Below, one piece after another: positions 1 through 7,495 of a stretch of 64,000 nt of DNA. The stretch lies in NCBI GenBank assembly GCA_019694165.1, contig JAIBCL010000003.1, positions 62,001 to 126,000 on the forward strand. Reading direction: 5' to 3'. The notes under the pieces were generated by a model. It did no database searches, had not been told where the DNA came from, and saw only the letters and a list, made by a program, of their open reading frames with translations. Origin of the DNA: Verrucomicrobiaceae bacterium. Its GTDB lineage: Bacteria > Verrucomicrobiota > Verrucomicrobiia > Verrucomicrobiales > Verrucomicrobiaceae. The stretch's first letter is position 1; the number at the start of each line of letters is the position of its first letter. The position numbers were made by a program, and so were the translations under genes.

Positions 1-1182
1 GGCGCGCTCGCGTCGCGGGTGAAGGATGATGCGCCCACCGTGCTGAATGGCATCGACGTGCTGAAACAAAAAAACTTCGCGCCGCTCGCCGGACTCCGCA
101 TCGGCCTCATCACGAATCACACAGGGCACGACACCACGCGCAACGCGACCATCGATCTGCTGGCCAGGGCGCCGGGCGTGAAGCTGCGCGCACTGTTCAG
201 TCCCGAGCATGGCATCCGTGGCGCGCTGGACCAGGACAAGATCACCGACAGCAAGGATGCAAAGACCGGCCTGCCCGTCTTCAGCCTTTACGGCGAGCGC
301 AAGGCGCCATCCGCCGAGCAGCTCAAGGAACTCGACGCGCTCGTCTTCGACATCCAGGACATCGGCTGCCGCTTCTACACCTACATCTCGACGATGCAGT
401 TGGCGATGGAGGCGGCGGCGAAGAACGGGAAGAAATTCGTCGTGCTCGACCGCGTGAATCCCGTCGGCGGAATGAAGATCGAAGGGCCGGTGCAGCCGGT
501 GAAGGAAAGTTTCGTCGCCTGCCATCCCATACCGCTGCGGCACGGAATGACCGCCGGCGAACTCGCCCGGCTGATGAACCATGAGCGCGGCATCGAAGCT
601 GATCTCACCGTGATCGAGTGCGAAGGCTGGAAGCGCGGCATGTGGCTTGATGAAACGGGCCTGCCGTGGACAAACCCTTCGCCCAACATGCGCAGCCTCA
701 CGGCGGCGCTGCTGTATCCTGGCGTCGGCTTGCTGGAGTCGGCCGTGGCGGTCGGCCGCGGCACGGACCGGCCGTTCGAGATCGTCGGCGCGCCGTATGT
801 CGATGACCTGCGCTTCGCCGGCGAGATGAACAAGGCCGGGCTCGCCGGCGTGCGCTTCGTGCCCGTGCGCTTCACGCCGACGGCGAGCACGTTCAAGGAC
901 AAACCGTGCGGCGGCGTGGAGATCATCGTCACCGACCGCGAAGCGCTGCGCGCCGTCGATGCCGGCATCGCGCTGGCGTGCGTGCTGCGAAATCTGTACG
1001 GAGACAAATTTGCCGCCAAGGATATGAGCCGGCTGCTGCTCGATGACGCGGCCCTGGCCGCGATCAAGGATGGCAGGCCGTGGCGGGAAGTGACGGAGAT
1101 GTGGAAGCAGCAACTCGAGACTTTCGAACTGAGAAGGCGCGCGTTCTTGATCTACGGCGAGGACGCAAGCGGCGCGAAATGA
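1..1182 (+). CDS. namZ: DUF1343 / NamZ-family exo-beta-N-acetylmuramidase (5' end missing)
   Basis: The reading frame is open from base 1, so the true start and probable signal peptide lie upstream of the window; a GTG at 19 is only the first in-frame start inside it. The visible 387 or more residues match the DUF1343 family throughout: ITNHTG near the N-terminus, LFSPEHGIRG, GLPVFSLYG, a DIQDIGCRFYTY stretch and LDRVNPVGG. Characterised members (NamZ, formerly YbbC in Bacillus) release terminal MurNAc from peptidoglycan fragments, so a role in cell-wall recycling or scavenging is likely. The gene ends 168 nt before the convergent stop of the glycosyltransferase fusion. The family call is firm; activity is inferred from the family. 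Confidence 0.85.
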   Translation, partial: GALASRVKDDAPTVLNGIDVLKQKNFAPLAGLRIGLITNHTGHDTTRNATIDLLARAPGVKLRALFSPEHGIRGALDQDKITDSKDAKTGLPVFSLYGERKAPSAEQLKELDALVFDIQDIGCRFYTYISTMQLAMEAAAKNGKKFVVLDRVNPVGGMKIEGPVQPVKESFVACHPIPLRHGMTAGELARLMNHERGIEADLTVIECEGWKRGMWLDETGLPWTNPSPNMRSLTAALLYPGVGLLESAVAVGRGTDRPFEIVGAPYVDDLRFAGEMNKAGLAGVRFVPVRFTPTASTFKDKPCGGVEIIVTDREALRAVDAGIALACVLRNLYGDKFAAKDMSRLLLDDAALAAIKDGRPWREVTEMWKQQLETFELRRRAFLIYGEDASGAK

Positions 1183-1350
1183 AACCGGACACCGGCATCA
1201 CGAGCATCACGATCCACGCTTTGTTCACCACGATGGCGGACGGCCAGAATCCGGGCACCTCCACACTGCCGGCCATGACGGACGATGCGCGGCAATCACA
1301 GACCTCTGCCTGGGCAAGGAACGACCGCAGTCTGTCGGCCACGGCATCGG

Positions 1351-3879
1351 TCACTGGCGCTCAAGGCGTGTGAGACGGATTCGTTCCGCGGCCTGTTGGA
1401 CGAGGTTGACGGCGTTGACGCGGGCGAAGACGTGCAGGGCGACGATCAGGAAGATCACGAGCGTGGAAAACATCGCCTCGCCGTGGAATCCAAAGTGAAC
1501 CGAGGCGCGGGCGACGAGGATGTAGAGCATGGCGAGGGCGGCGAACAGCCAGAGAACGCCGCGCTTGTTGATGCGCTGGAGCACGGCCATGCGGATGAGC
1601 TGCCGTCCGTCGCCATGGTACTCGCTGACGGAGATGAACGCCCATGTGATGATGGCACCGGGCAGCATCTCGATGTCGAATTCATGCCAGCCGTCGTCTT
1701 CGCGGAAGGCTGTCTTTTTCTCACGAAGCAGCGCGCGCAGAGAGTCGAGCAGCGCTTCGCGGCCGGAGCCGGTCTCGCTCCAGAACGCGGTCGAGGCGAC
1801 GCGGCGGGAGAACTTCCGCGGCCTGCGCGGGATGATGATCTCCGGCAGGCTGGGATGCCAGCTCGGGCGCGCGTGAAGGCGGATCATGCCGCGCAGCCGC
1901 GCCCACTCACGCACGACGGGCTGCAGCCAGCAGAGGCAGCCGAGGAGCATGCGCACGGTCACATCACGGGACGTGCCCGCGGAGAGGCCGCGCCGCCCCC
2001 GCATCCATGCGGCCCAGATCGATCCGGCGAGAAGCGCGCACGCCAGCGACGGGATGCGAAGCACCAGCGCCAGCGCGGCGAGCGCCAGCCAGAGCAGCCC
2101 GGCGAAAAGGTCCCACCACGCGACGATGCCCTGCGGATAGATGGCCTGAAACGGGGCGAAGCCGAACGGTCCGTGGTAAACGGAACCCGCTGAAGGCTCG
2201 CGCAGGCCGAGGCCGTCACCATAGATGGCACCGCGCCAGCGGGCACCGCCGAGAGGACCGAAACGCGAGGGGTGATGCTTCATCAGCAGCGCCTCGGCGG
2301 CACCGTAGCCGCGCTGCTGCCGCAGATAGGCGCATACGGTGGCACGCCGGTGATGCCAGACCATCGCCGCAGGGACGAAGCGCAGCTTTCCTCCGGCCGC
2401 GCGCAACCGCCAGCAGATGTCCACGTCATCCCCGGCGGTGGTGAATTCCTCGCGGAAGCCGCCGATGCGCAGGAGCGCGTCCTTGCGCACGGAGAGATTG
2501 CAGCCGGGCAGGTGCTCGGCCTCTTCGTCGCTGAGCAGCACATGCGTAGGCGCGCCGGGTGCATCGGCCACGGCGACTTCGGTGCGGTTGCGCGGCGGTG
2601 GCGGGACGTTCGGCCCGCCGGCGGCCACCCACTTCGGGTCGTCATACGCTGCGCTCAGGCGCAGGAGCCATTCGTCATCCGGCACGCAATCGTCGTCGGT
2701 GAAGGCGAGGACTTCACCGGCCGCCTCGCGCGCGCCGTGGTTCCGCGCAGCGCTGAGGCCGGTGTGATCTTGGCGGATGTACCGGAAGGCGGTGAATTCG
2801 CCCGCGATGCCGGCAGTGGCGTCGGTCGAGCCGTCGTCGATGACGAGGACTTCGTGATTCACATGGCGCTGCTTCTCCAAGGCGGCGAGGCAGGCGCGCA
2901 GCGTCGCAGCTCCATTGCGTGTGCAGACGATGACGGAGATGCGCGGCGGCGTGGCCGTGCTGCTTTGAAAAGCACGCGGCAGGGCGGCTGCTTCCGCGCA
3001 GGCGGCCCGCGGCGTGCGCTCGCGATCGACGAGACCGAAACGCCAGTCTTCCACACGCCGGCCGCCGCGCTGCCAGTCGTCGGTATAAGAGAACCACACG
3101 CCGCCCGCCGCGCCGCATTGGAGGAGGGACTCGCGCTGCCAGCGCATCACGGCGGCTTGCGCGGCCTCGCCGTGCGAACGGGTGTCGATTCCGCTCTCGG
3201 TGATGACGAGCGGCCGGCCGCCGGCGAGATTTTGCAGGCGGTGGAGATAGCGCTCCCACGCAGCGCGCTCTTCGAGATAGACGTTCATCGCGAGGAACGG
3301 TGCATTGCGAGGGACCAGATACTCCGTCGATGGATAACTGGCGTAAGACACGAGCGTGTGCGGCGCGGCCTCCGCGGCGATGCGGATGAGCCGCTCGATG
3401 AAGTCCCGCACGCGCCGCGGTCCCATCCAGCGCACGAGCGTCTTTTCGATCTCGTTGCCCACGAGCAAGGCCGCCACATGGGGATGCGCACCGAGCCGCA
3501 GCGCGGCATCGCGGACGGCGTGCTCCACGGCCTCCCGCCGCTCACGGCTTGACAGGAAATCGACGTGTTCGGCCCAGGGAATGCCCACGACGAGGAGCAG
3601 TCCCTGCGCCGCCGCAGCGTTCAGCACGGCCCCGGATGGCGGCTCGTACAGCCGCAGGGCGTTGAAGCCGAGCGCGCGGATGTGCGCCAGATCGGACGCG
3701 AGCTGTCCGTCATCGGGAAACGGCTCGCCGCGCGAGTTCGGGGCGAAGGGGCCGTAGCTCACACCGTTGAGAAAAAACTTTTCACTGCCGCGGGCGAGAA
3801 ACTTTCCCGCCGTCTTCACCCGGCCCTCCGCACCGTCACGCGACGGCGGGCTGGCTGCGGGCGTGGTGTCGGAGTTCAT
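1351..3879 (-). CDS. Glycoside hydrolase-like TIM barrel fused to GT2 glycosyltransferase, membrane protein
   Basis: The protein has 842 residues from the ATG at 3879; an upstream in-frame ATG at 4074 would add a 65-residue tail of poor quality. Residues about 30-300 look like a GH2/GH5-type barrel, with an Asn-Glu pair at N142-E143 (candidate acid/base) and E228 in ITESG (candidate nucleophile). Residues about 313-535 are a GT2 domain with DDGSTD (348-353), a DDD metal site (395-397) and a GDDVDICWR-type acceptor motif. Hydrophobic segments lie at about 588-627, 775-792 and 803-821. It probably builds a glycan at the inner membrane, and the hydrolase-like half may trim or bind product. It is convergent with namZ and divergent from the GNAT gene. 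Fusion and domain calls are good; the substrate is unknown. Confidence 0.8.
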   Translation of the reverse strand: MNSDTTPAASPPSRDGAEGRVKTAGKFLARGSEKFFLNGVSYGPFAPNSRGEPFPDDGQLASDLAHIRALGFNALRLYEPPSGAVLNAAAAQGLLLVVGIPWAEHVDFLSSRERREAVEHAVRDAALRLGAHPHVAALLVGNEIEKTLVRWMGPRRVRDFIERLIRIAAEAAPHTLVSYASYPSTEYLVPRNAPFLAMNVYLEERAAWERYLHRLQNLAGGRPLVITESGIDTRSHGEAAQAAVMRWQRESLLQCGAAGGVWFSYTDDWQRGGRRVEDWRFGLVDRERTPRAACAEAAALPRAFQSSTATPPRISVIVCTRNGAATLRACLAALEKQRHVNHEVLVIDDGSTDATAGIAGEFTAFRYIRQDHTGLSAARNHGAREAAGEVLAFTDDDCVPDDEWLLRLSAAYDDPKWVAAGGPNVPPPPRNRTEVAVADAPGAPTHVLLSDEEAEHLPGCNLSVRKDALLRIGGFREEFTTAGDDVDICWRLRAAGGKLRFVPAAMVWHHRRATVCAYLRQQRGYGAAEALLMKHHPSRFGPLGGARWRGAIYGDGLGLREPSAGSVYHGPFGFAPFQAIYPQGIVAWWDLFAGLLWLALAALALVLRIPSLACALLAGSIWAAWMRGRRGLSAGTSRDVTVRMLLGCLCWLQPVVREWARLRGMIRLHARPSWHPSLPEIIIPRRPRKFSRRVASTAFWSETGSGREALLDSLRALLREKKTAFREDDGWHEFDIEMLPGAIITWAFISVSEYHGDGRQLIRMAVLQRINKRGVLWLFAALAMLYILVARASVHFGFHGEAMFSTLVIFLIVALHVFARVNAVNLVQQAAERIRLTRLERQ

Positions 3880-4230
3880 GCGGCGATGCGGAGGAGAATG
3901 CGTAGGCTGGGCGATTGGCCGGCCACCATAGACGCGTGCTTTGGAGCGTGCATTCAGATCGTGCGCCGAGGAGCGGCGGCCCAGGGCTTGCACATGAGTT
4001 GCTTCTGAGTGAATTCCCACGGATTGGACTTCTTCTGCACCCATCTGTGGAATCCTGAATGCGGGGCAAATCATAGATTTGAGGTTTTCGCTTTCGGTTC
4101 ATGCGTAAGCCCTGGCGGCGGCCAGGGAACAGGGGGCGTCCGGCGGGAAGGCAAATGTCCCTGCCTCTGGTGCTTCGCGCTGGACATCATTTCGTCACCG
4201 GACAGAGTCGGGGCCAGCCGACGACCCTGC
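3880..4230. other. Intergenic region between divergent genes (351 nt)
   Basis: This stretch separates the divergent starts of the GH-GT2 fusion and the GNAT gene. I see no convincing gene in it. It must hold promoters for both directions, but no clear -35/-10 pair stands out. An AT-richer patch lies around 4070-4095 and a strong hairpin at 4110-4127. Confidence 0.5.
4110..4127. other. Perfect 7-bp hairpin with a tetraloop
   Basis: CCCTGGC (4110-4116) pairs perfectly with GCCAGGG (4121-4127) around the loop GGCG. It sits about 100 nt upstream of the GNAT start, so it could fold in the 5' leader of that mRNA. No T-run follows on either strand, so a simple intrinsic terminator is unlikely. Confidence 0.4.
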
Positions 4231-4833
4231 ATGAGCAGCCATCTTGAATTGACCGGTTTTCACGGCTCCGCGCTCGAGCCGCACCTCGATGCGCTGGGGC
4301 GGCTGCGCATCGCCGTCTTCCGCGAGTATCCGTATCTCTACGAGGGCACGCTCGAATATGAGCGGGACTATCTGCAGACCTACTGCCGCTCGGAGCGCAG
4401 CCTGGTGGTGCTCATGTTCGACGGCGCAGAGGTGGTGGGCGCGACGACCTGCCTGCCGATGACGGACGAGGGTCCGGAGTTTCAGGAGCCGTTCATCAAT
4501 GCGGGCCGTGATCTCGCGACGATCTGCTACTTCGGGGAGTCGATCCTGCTGCCGCCGTATCGCGGCCGCGGCATCGGGAAGGAATTCTTCCGGCGGCGCG
4601 AAGAGCACGCGCGGCGGCTGGGCGCGCGTGTCACGACCTTCTGCGCGGTGGACCGGCCGCCGGATCATCCACGGAGGCCGCCGGGCTACGAGCCGCTGGA
4701 TGCGATGTGGACCAAACAGGGCTACGCGAAGCACTCTGATCTCAAGGCGACGTTTGTATGGAAGGAAATCGGCGAGCCGGCCGAGTCGCCCAAGACGCTG
4801 ACATTCTGGCTGAAGGAGTGGCCGCCCGCATGA
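4231..4833 (+). CDS. GNAT family N-acetyltransferase
   Basis: A 200-residue protein whose central motif A, RGRGIGKEFF at residues 111-120, is the acetyl-CoA pyrophosphate-binding loop of GNAT enzymes, preceded by the strand ending in ILLPPY. The ATG at 4231 was chosen because codons upstream of it lack family character. Its stop overlaps the start of the nitrilase-like gene by 4 nt (ATGA). GNAT plus carbon-nitrogen hydrolase is a known combination; in many bacteria the two are one bifunctional polypeptide. Here they are two coupled genes. The substrate is unknown; an amine or amino sugar is possible given the surrounding glycan locus. Confidence 0.8.
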   Translation: MSSHLELTGFHGSALEPHLDALGRLRIAVFREYPYLYEGTLEYERDYLQTYCRSERSLVVLMFDGAEVVGATTCLPMTDEGPEFQEPFINAGRDLATICYFGESILLPPYRGRGIGKEFFRRREEHARRLGARVTTFCAVDRPPDHPRRPPGYEPLDAMWTKQGYAKHSDLKATFVWKEIGEPAESPKTLTFWLKEWPPA

Positions 4834-5687
4834 CGCTGGACCTCTGGACATTCGACGTGGGAGTGCAGGCCGCTACAGCGGAAGCCTACGCGGAGGAGTG
4901 CGTGCGGCGCGTGGAGGAGTCGTGGGGCAGCGGCGCGGACATGGTTTTGTTTCCCGAGTTCTGCTGGGTGGGGTTGGAGAAGTTTTCCCGCAGGGCGGGC
5001 GGCCTGCGTGCCGTGTCAGATTTGTTTTGGAAAGCGATGTGGCCGGCGATGCAGGCACGCCTCTCGCGGGAGGACAAGGCCGCCGTGCTCGGCACCGCGC
5101 CGTTCTGGGATGCGGACGGAAACCGGCTGCTGAACCGCGCGCCGATCCTCTGCGAAGGCCGCGCGCTGTTTCAGGACAAGCTGCACCTCACGCCGTGGGA
5201 GAATGCCTTCGCGCCCGGCGACACGCTGTGGCTGTGGAAGTTCCGCGAGGTCAACGCGGCGGTGATCATCTGCCTGGACATCGAAGTGCCCGAGCTGTCG
5301 GCCAAGCTGCGCGCGTCCGACGTCGATCTCATCCTGGTGCCGAGTGCGACGGAGACGATCCTCGGCGTAGAGCGCGTGGACCGCTGCGCCTCCGCGCGCG
5401 CGGTGGAACTGGGCTGCTGTGTGGGTGTGGCACACCTCGTCGGCCGCGCGGAGTCCGATCTCATCGATGACAACGTGGGGCGCACCGCCTTCTACGCGCC
5501 GTCGCAGTCCGCCTTCGGCAGCCGGACACGGATGAACGAGGGACCCGTGGCGGGCAGCGGCTTCCAGCGCATGAGGTGCGTGGTGGATGCGGCCGCGCTG
5601 GCGCAGTCGAGGAGCCTCACCGCTGAGACGAATCCGGCGCTGCTCACCCGGGCGGGTGGTGCGAGGATCTGCACCGTGGAAGCCTGA
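4830..5687 (+). CDS. Carbon-nitrogen hydrolase (nitrilase/amidase superfamily)
   Basis: The 285-residue product carries the full catalytic triad of the superfamily: E43 in FPEF, K117 in QDKLHL and C148 in IICLDIEVPE. The ATG at 4830 overlaps the GNAT stop (ATGA), and AAGGAG lies about 11 nt upstream, inside the GNAT gene. Members hydrolyse non-peptide C-N bonds, commonly amides. With the GNAT partner it may acylate and deacylate a small amine or trim an amide. Its TGA directly abuts the TAG of the convergent methyltransferase, with no intergenic space. Confidence 0.85.
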   Translation: MTLDLWTFDVGVQAATAEAYAEECVRRVEESWGSGADMVLFPEFCWVGLEKFSRRAGGLRAVSDLFWKAMWPAMQARLSREDKAAVLGTAPFWDADGNRLLNRAPILCEGRALFQDKLHLTPWENAFAPGDTLWLWKFREVNAAVIICLDIEVPELSAKLRASDVDLILVPSATETILGVERVDRCASARAVELGCCVGVAHLVGRAESDLIDDNVGRTAFYAPSQSAFGSRTRMNEGPVAGSGFQRMRCVVDAAALAQSRSLTAETNPALLTRAGGARICTVEA

Positions 5688-6374
5688 CTACACCACCGGC
5701 TTTCCAAGCAGTCCAAACTTGCGGTGCTGGATGTCGGTCTCGCGGCCGAGTTTGGCGCAAAACTCGACATAGGCCTGCCGGGCGCCGTCATAGATTTGAT
5801 CGGGCGCGCAGTCGTCCACTACGATCAGTCCGCCGGGGCGCAGCTGCTCGTAGATGCGCGGCAGCGCGGCGAGCGTGGGGAGATAGAGGTCCACATCCAG
5901 CAGGCAGAAGGCGATGGGACCGAGCCTGCCGTAGTCGAAGCGCGCCGCGTCGCCCTGATGCACCTGCACGCGCGTGACGTCGTTGATGGCGAGCATGTAC
6001 TTGAACCACTCCGGGGAGTTGAACTGGTAGGCATCGTAGGCCACCGAGGCCTTGCCGCGATGCTTTTGCTCGTAGGAGGCGTGCTCCGGCAGGAAGCCGG
6101 AGAAAGTGTCCAGGCACGCGTAGTCCACTTCCTGCCGGAGGCCGTGATAGCGCTGCGCCCAGGTGAGATGGTTGTTGAGAAAAACGGTGGTGGCCCCCTG
6201 CGCGCAACCCACCTCGAGCACCGCGCCGCCATCCTTCACGCTCTGCTCCATGGCTTCACATAGAAAGGCCAGTTCCGCCGGCCAGAAGAAGTAATCATAG
6301 CGGTGCACCATCCTGCGCCGGAGCGGCGTGTGGAACTGGAGACGCTTGAGCCAGAGTTTCAGTGCGCGTTTCAT
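5688..6374 (-). CDS. TylF/MycF-type class I SAM-dependent O-methyltransferase
   Basis: The 228-residue protein has the SAM-binding motif AVLEVGCAQGATT near residues 50-63, then DTFSGF, and the late LDVDLYLPT and GGLIVVDDC motifs that mark the macrocin-O-methyltransferase (TylF) family, including the metal-binding acidic residues. Such enzymes methylate hydroxyls of deoxysugars and glycan residues. Its ATG overlaps the stop of the lipoyl-acyltransferase gene (ATGA), making it the last gene of a three-gene coupled unit with the E1 gene. A role in decorating the same molecule acylated by the two upstream proteins is inferred. Confidence 0.8.
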   Translation of the reverse strand: MKRALKLWLKRLQFHTPLRRRMVHRYDYFFWPAELAFLCEAMEQSVKDGGAVLEVGCAQGATTVFLNNHLTWAQRYHGLRQEVDYACLDTFSGFLPEHASYEQKHRGKASVAYDAYQFNSPEWFKYMLAINDVTRVQVHQGDAARFDYGRLGPIAFCLLDVDLYLPTLAALPRIYEQLRPGGLIVVDDCAPDQIYDGARQAYVEFCAKLGRETDIQHRKFGLLGKPVV

Positions 6375-7495
6375 GGGCGTGGGTAGTCCGTGTGACTCAC
6401 AAAGGTGTTCGTGCGCTGCCGGCCGCTGATGCGATGCGGCACGCCGATGACGATGCTGCCGGGGGGCACGTCGGCGGTGACGAGCGTGTTCGCCATGACG
6501 GCCACGTCGTGGCCGATCTTCAAGGCGCCTGCGAGCCGCGCGCCGGGTCCGATGAAGACATTGTCACCGAGCTGTGGCACGCCGCCCTTTCCGGCGGTGC
6601 CGGCGCTGCCGAAGTTGATGTCGTTGCCGAGCGTGCAATTGGCCCCCAGCGTGCAGGCGGGGTTCAGCCAGATGCTGCCCCAATGCGCGACCAGCAGGCC
6701 CGGCCCCGCGTTGACGGAAAGCGGGATGCGGATGCCGCTTTGCAGGTTGCGTCGATGCAGGGACCACAGCGCGACTGGATAGAGCAGGAGCTTCGCCCAC
6801 GCCCGCTGCCGGCACCATTGTGCGATGCGGAACCAGAGCACGTAGGAGAAGCCGGGATTCCAAAACCACTGCCGCAGCAGCTCGGCGAAGTCATGGCGGC
6901 CGTCGATGCGGTGGAGGTCCGCGCGGATGAGCGCCAGCAGCGGCCAGCCGTCGGCAAACGTCTGCACCAGCGGAGTGTCCTTCGCTTCGTGCGCGGCGCG
7001 TGGCGGCGCTGGCTGCATCGATGGCGTCGTGTCCGCCTCCTGCAGCAGGGCTCTCACGTCGGCCGCGCGGACGAAAGAGCGGCCGGCGAAGGCGGATTCA
7101 TCGAGGCCGGCGGCCTGCAATGCGGCACGCGCTTCATCTGAGAAAACCGTGACCACTGCGTGAGCCGGCGCCAGTTGCGTGGCGACGGGCGGTGATGACG
7201 GTGACGGAAGTGGCGGCGAAGGCGCGGGCTGCAAAGCGGTGTCGAGCGCGGACTTGGAATCAAACACTTGTCCGATGACGCCGCCGACAGGCAGATCATC
7301 GCCGGCAGCGCATGTAAGCCGCAGCCAGCCCGCGGCGGGCGCGCTGAGTTCCAGCGTGGTCTTGGACGTTTCGAGTTCGACGAGCACCTGGCCGGCGCTC
7401 ACTTGCTGGCCGGTGGCCGCCGCGAACCGCACGACGCGGGCGGAGGTGTCATTGACGTCCTCCTGCGGCACGAGAATCGGGATGGGTGCGCTCAT
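6371..7495 (-). CDS. Lipoyl domain + subunit-binding domain + hexapeptide (serine O-acetyltransferase-like) fusion
   Basis: The 374-residue protein starts at the ATG at 7495, overlapping the E1 stop (ATGA). Residues about 3-77 form an E2-type lipoyl domain with the modifiable lysine K45 in ETSKTTLEL; biotin domains instead carry an MKM motif. A Pro/Ala-rich flexible linker follows (about 84-113), then a peripheral subunit-binding domain (about 116-153), the module that docks E1 or E3 in 2-oxoacid dehydrogenase complexes. The usual E2 catalytic domain, with its C-terminal HxxxDG, is absent. Residues about 183-355 are instead a left-handed beta-helix related to serine acetyltransferases, with H271 in VAHWGSI and repeated hexapeptide rungs. 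The likely role is acyl transfer from the lipoyl arm to a hydroxyl or amine; the acceptor is unknown. Confidence 0.85.
   Translation of the reverse strand: MSAPIPILVPQEDVNDTSARVVRFAAATGQQVSAGQVLVELETSKTTLELSAPAAGWLRLTCAAGDDLPVGGVIGQVFDSKSALDTALQPAPSPPLPSPSSPPVATQLAPAHAVVTVFSDEARAALQAAGLDESAFAGRSFVRAADVRALLQEADTTPSMQPAPPRAAHEAKDTPLVQTFADGWPLLALIRADLHRIDGRHDFAELLRQWFWNPGFSYVLWFRIAQWCRQRAWAKLLLYPVALWSLHRRNLQSGIRIPLSVNAGPGLLVAHWGSIWLNPACTLGANCTLGNDINFGSAGTAGKGGVPQLGDNVFIGPGARLAGALKIGHDVAVMANTLVTADVPPGSIVIGVPHRISGRQRTNTFVSHTDYPRP

Noticed and set aside
1285..3552. Long plus-strand open frames (302 and 426 codons)
   Set aside because: They lie antisense to the GH-GT2 fusion and have biased, low-complexity composition.
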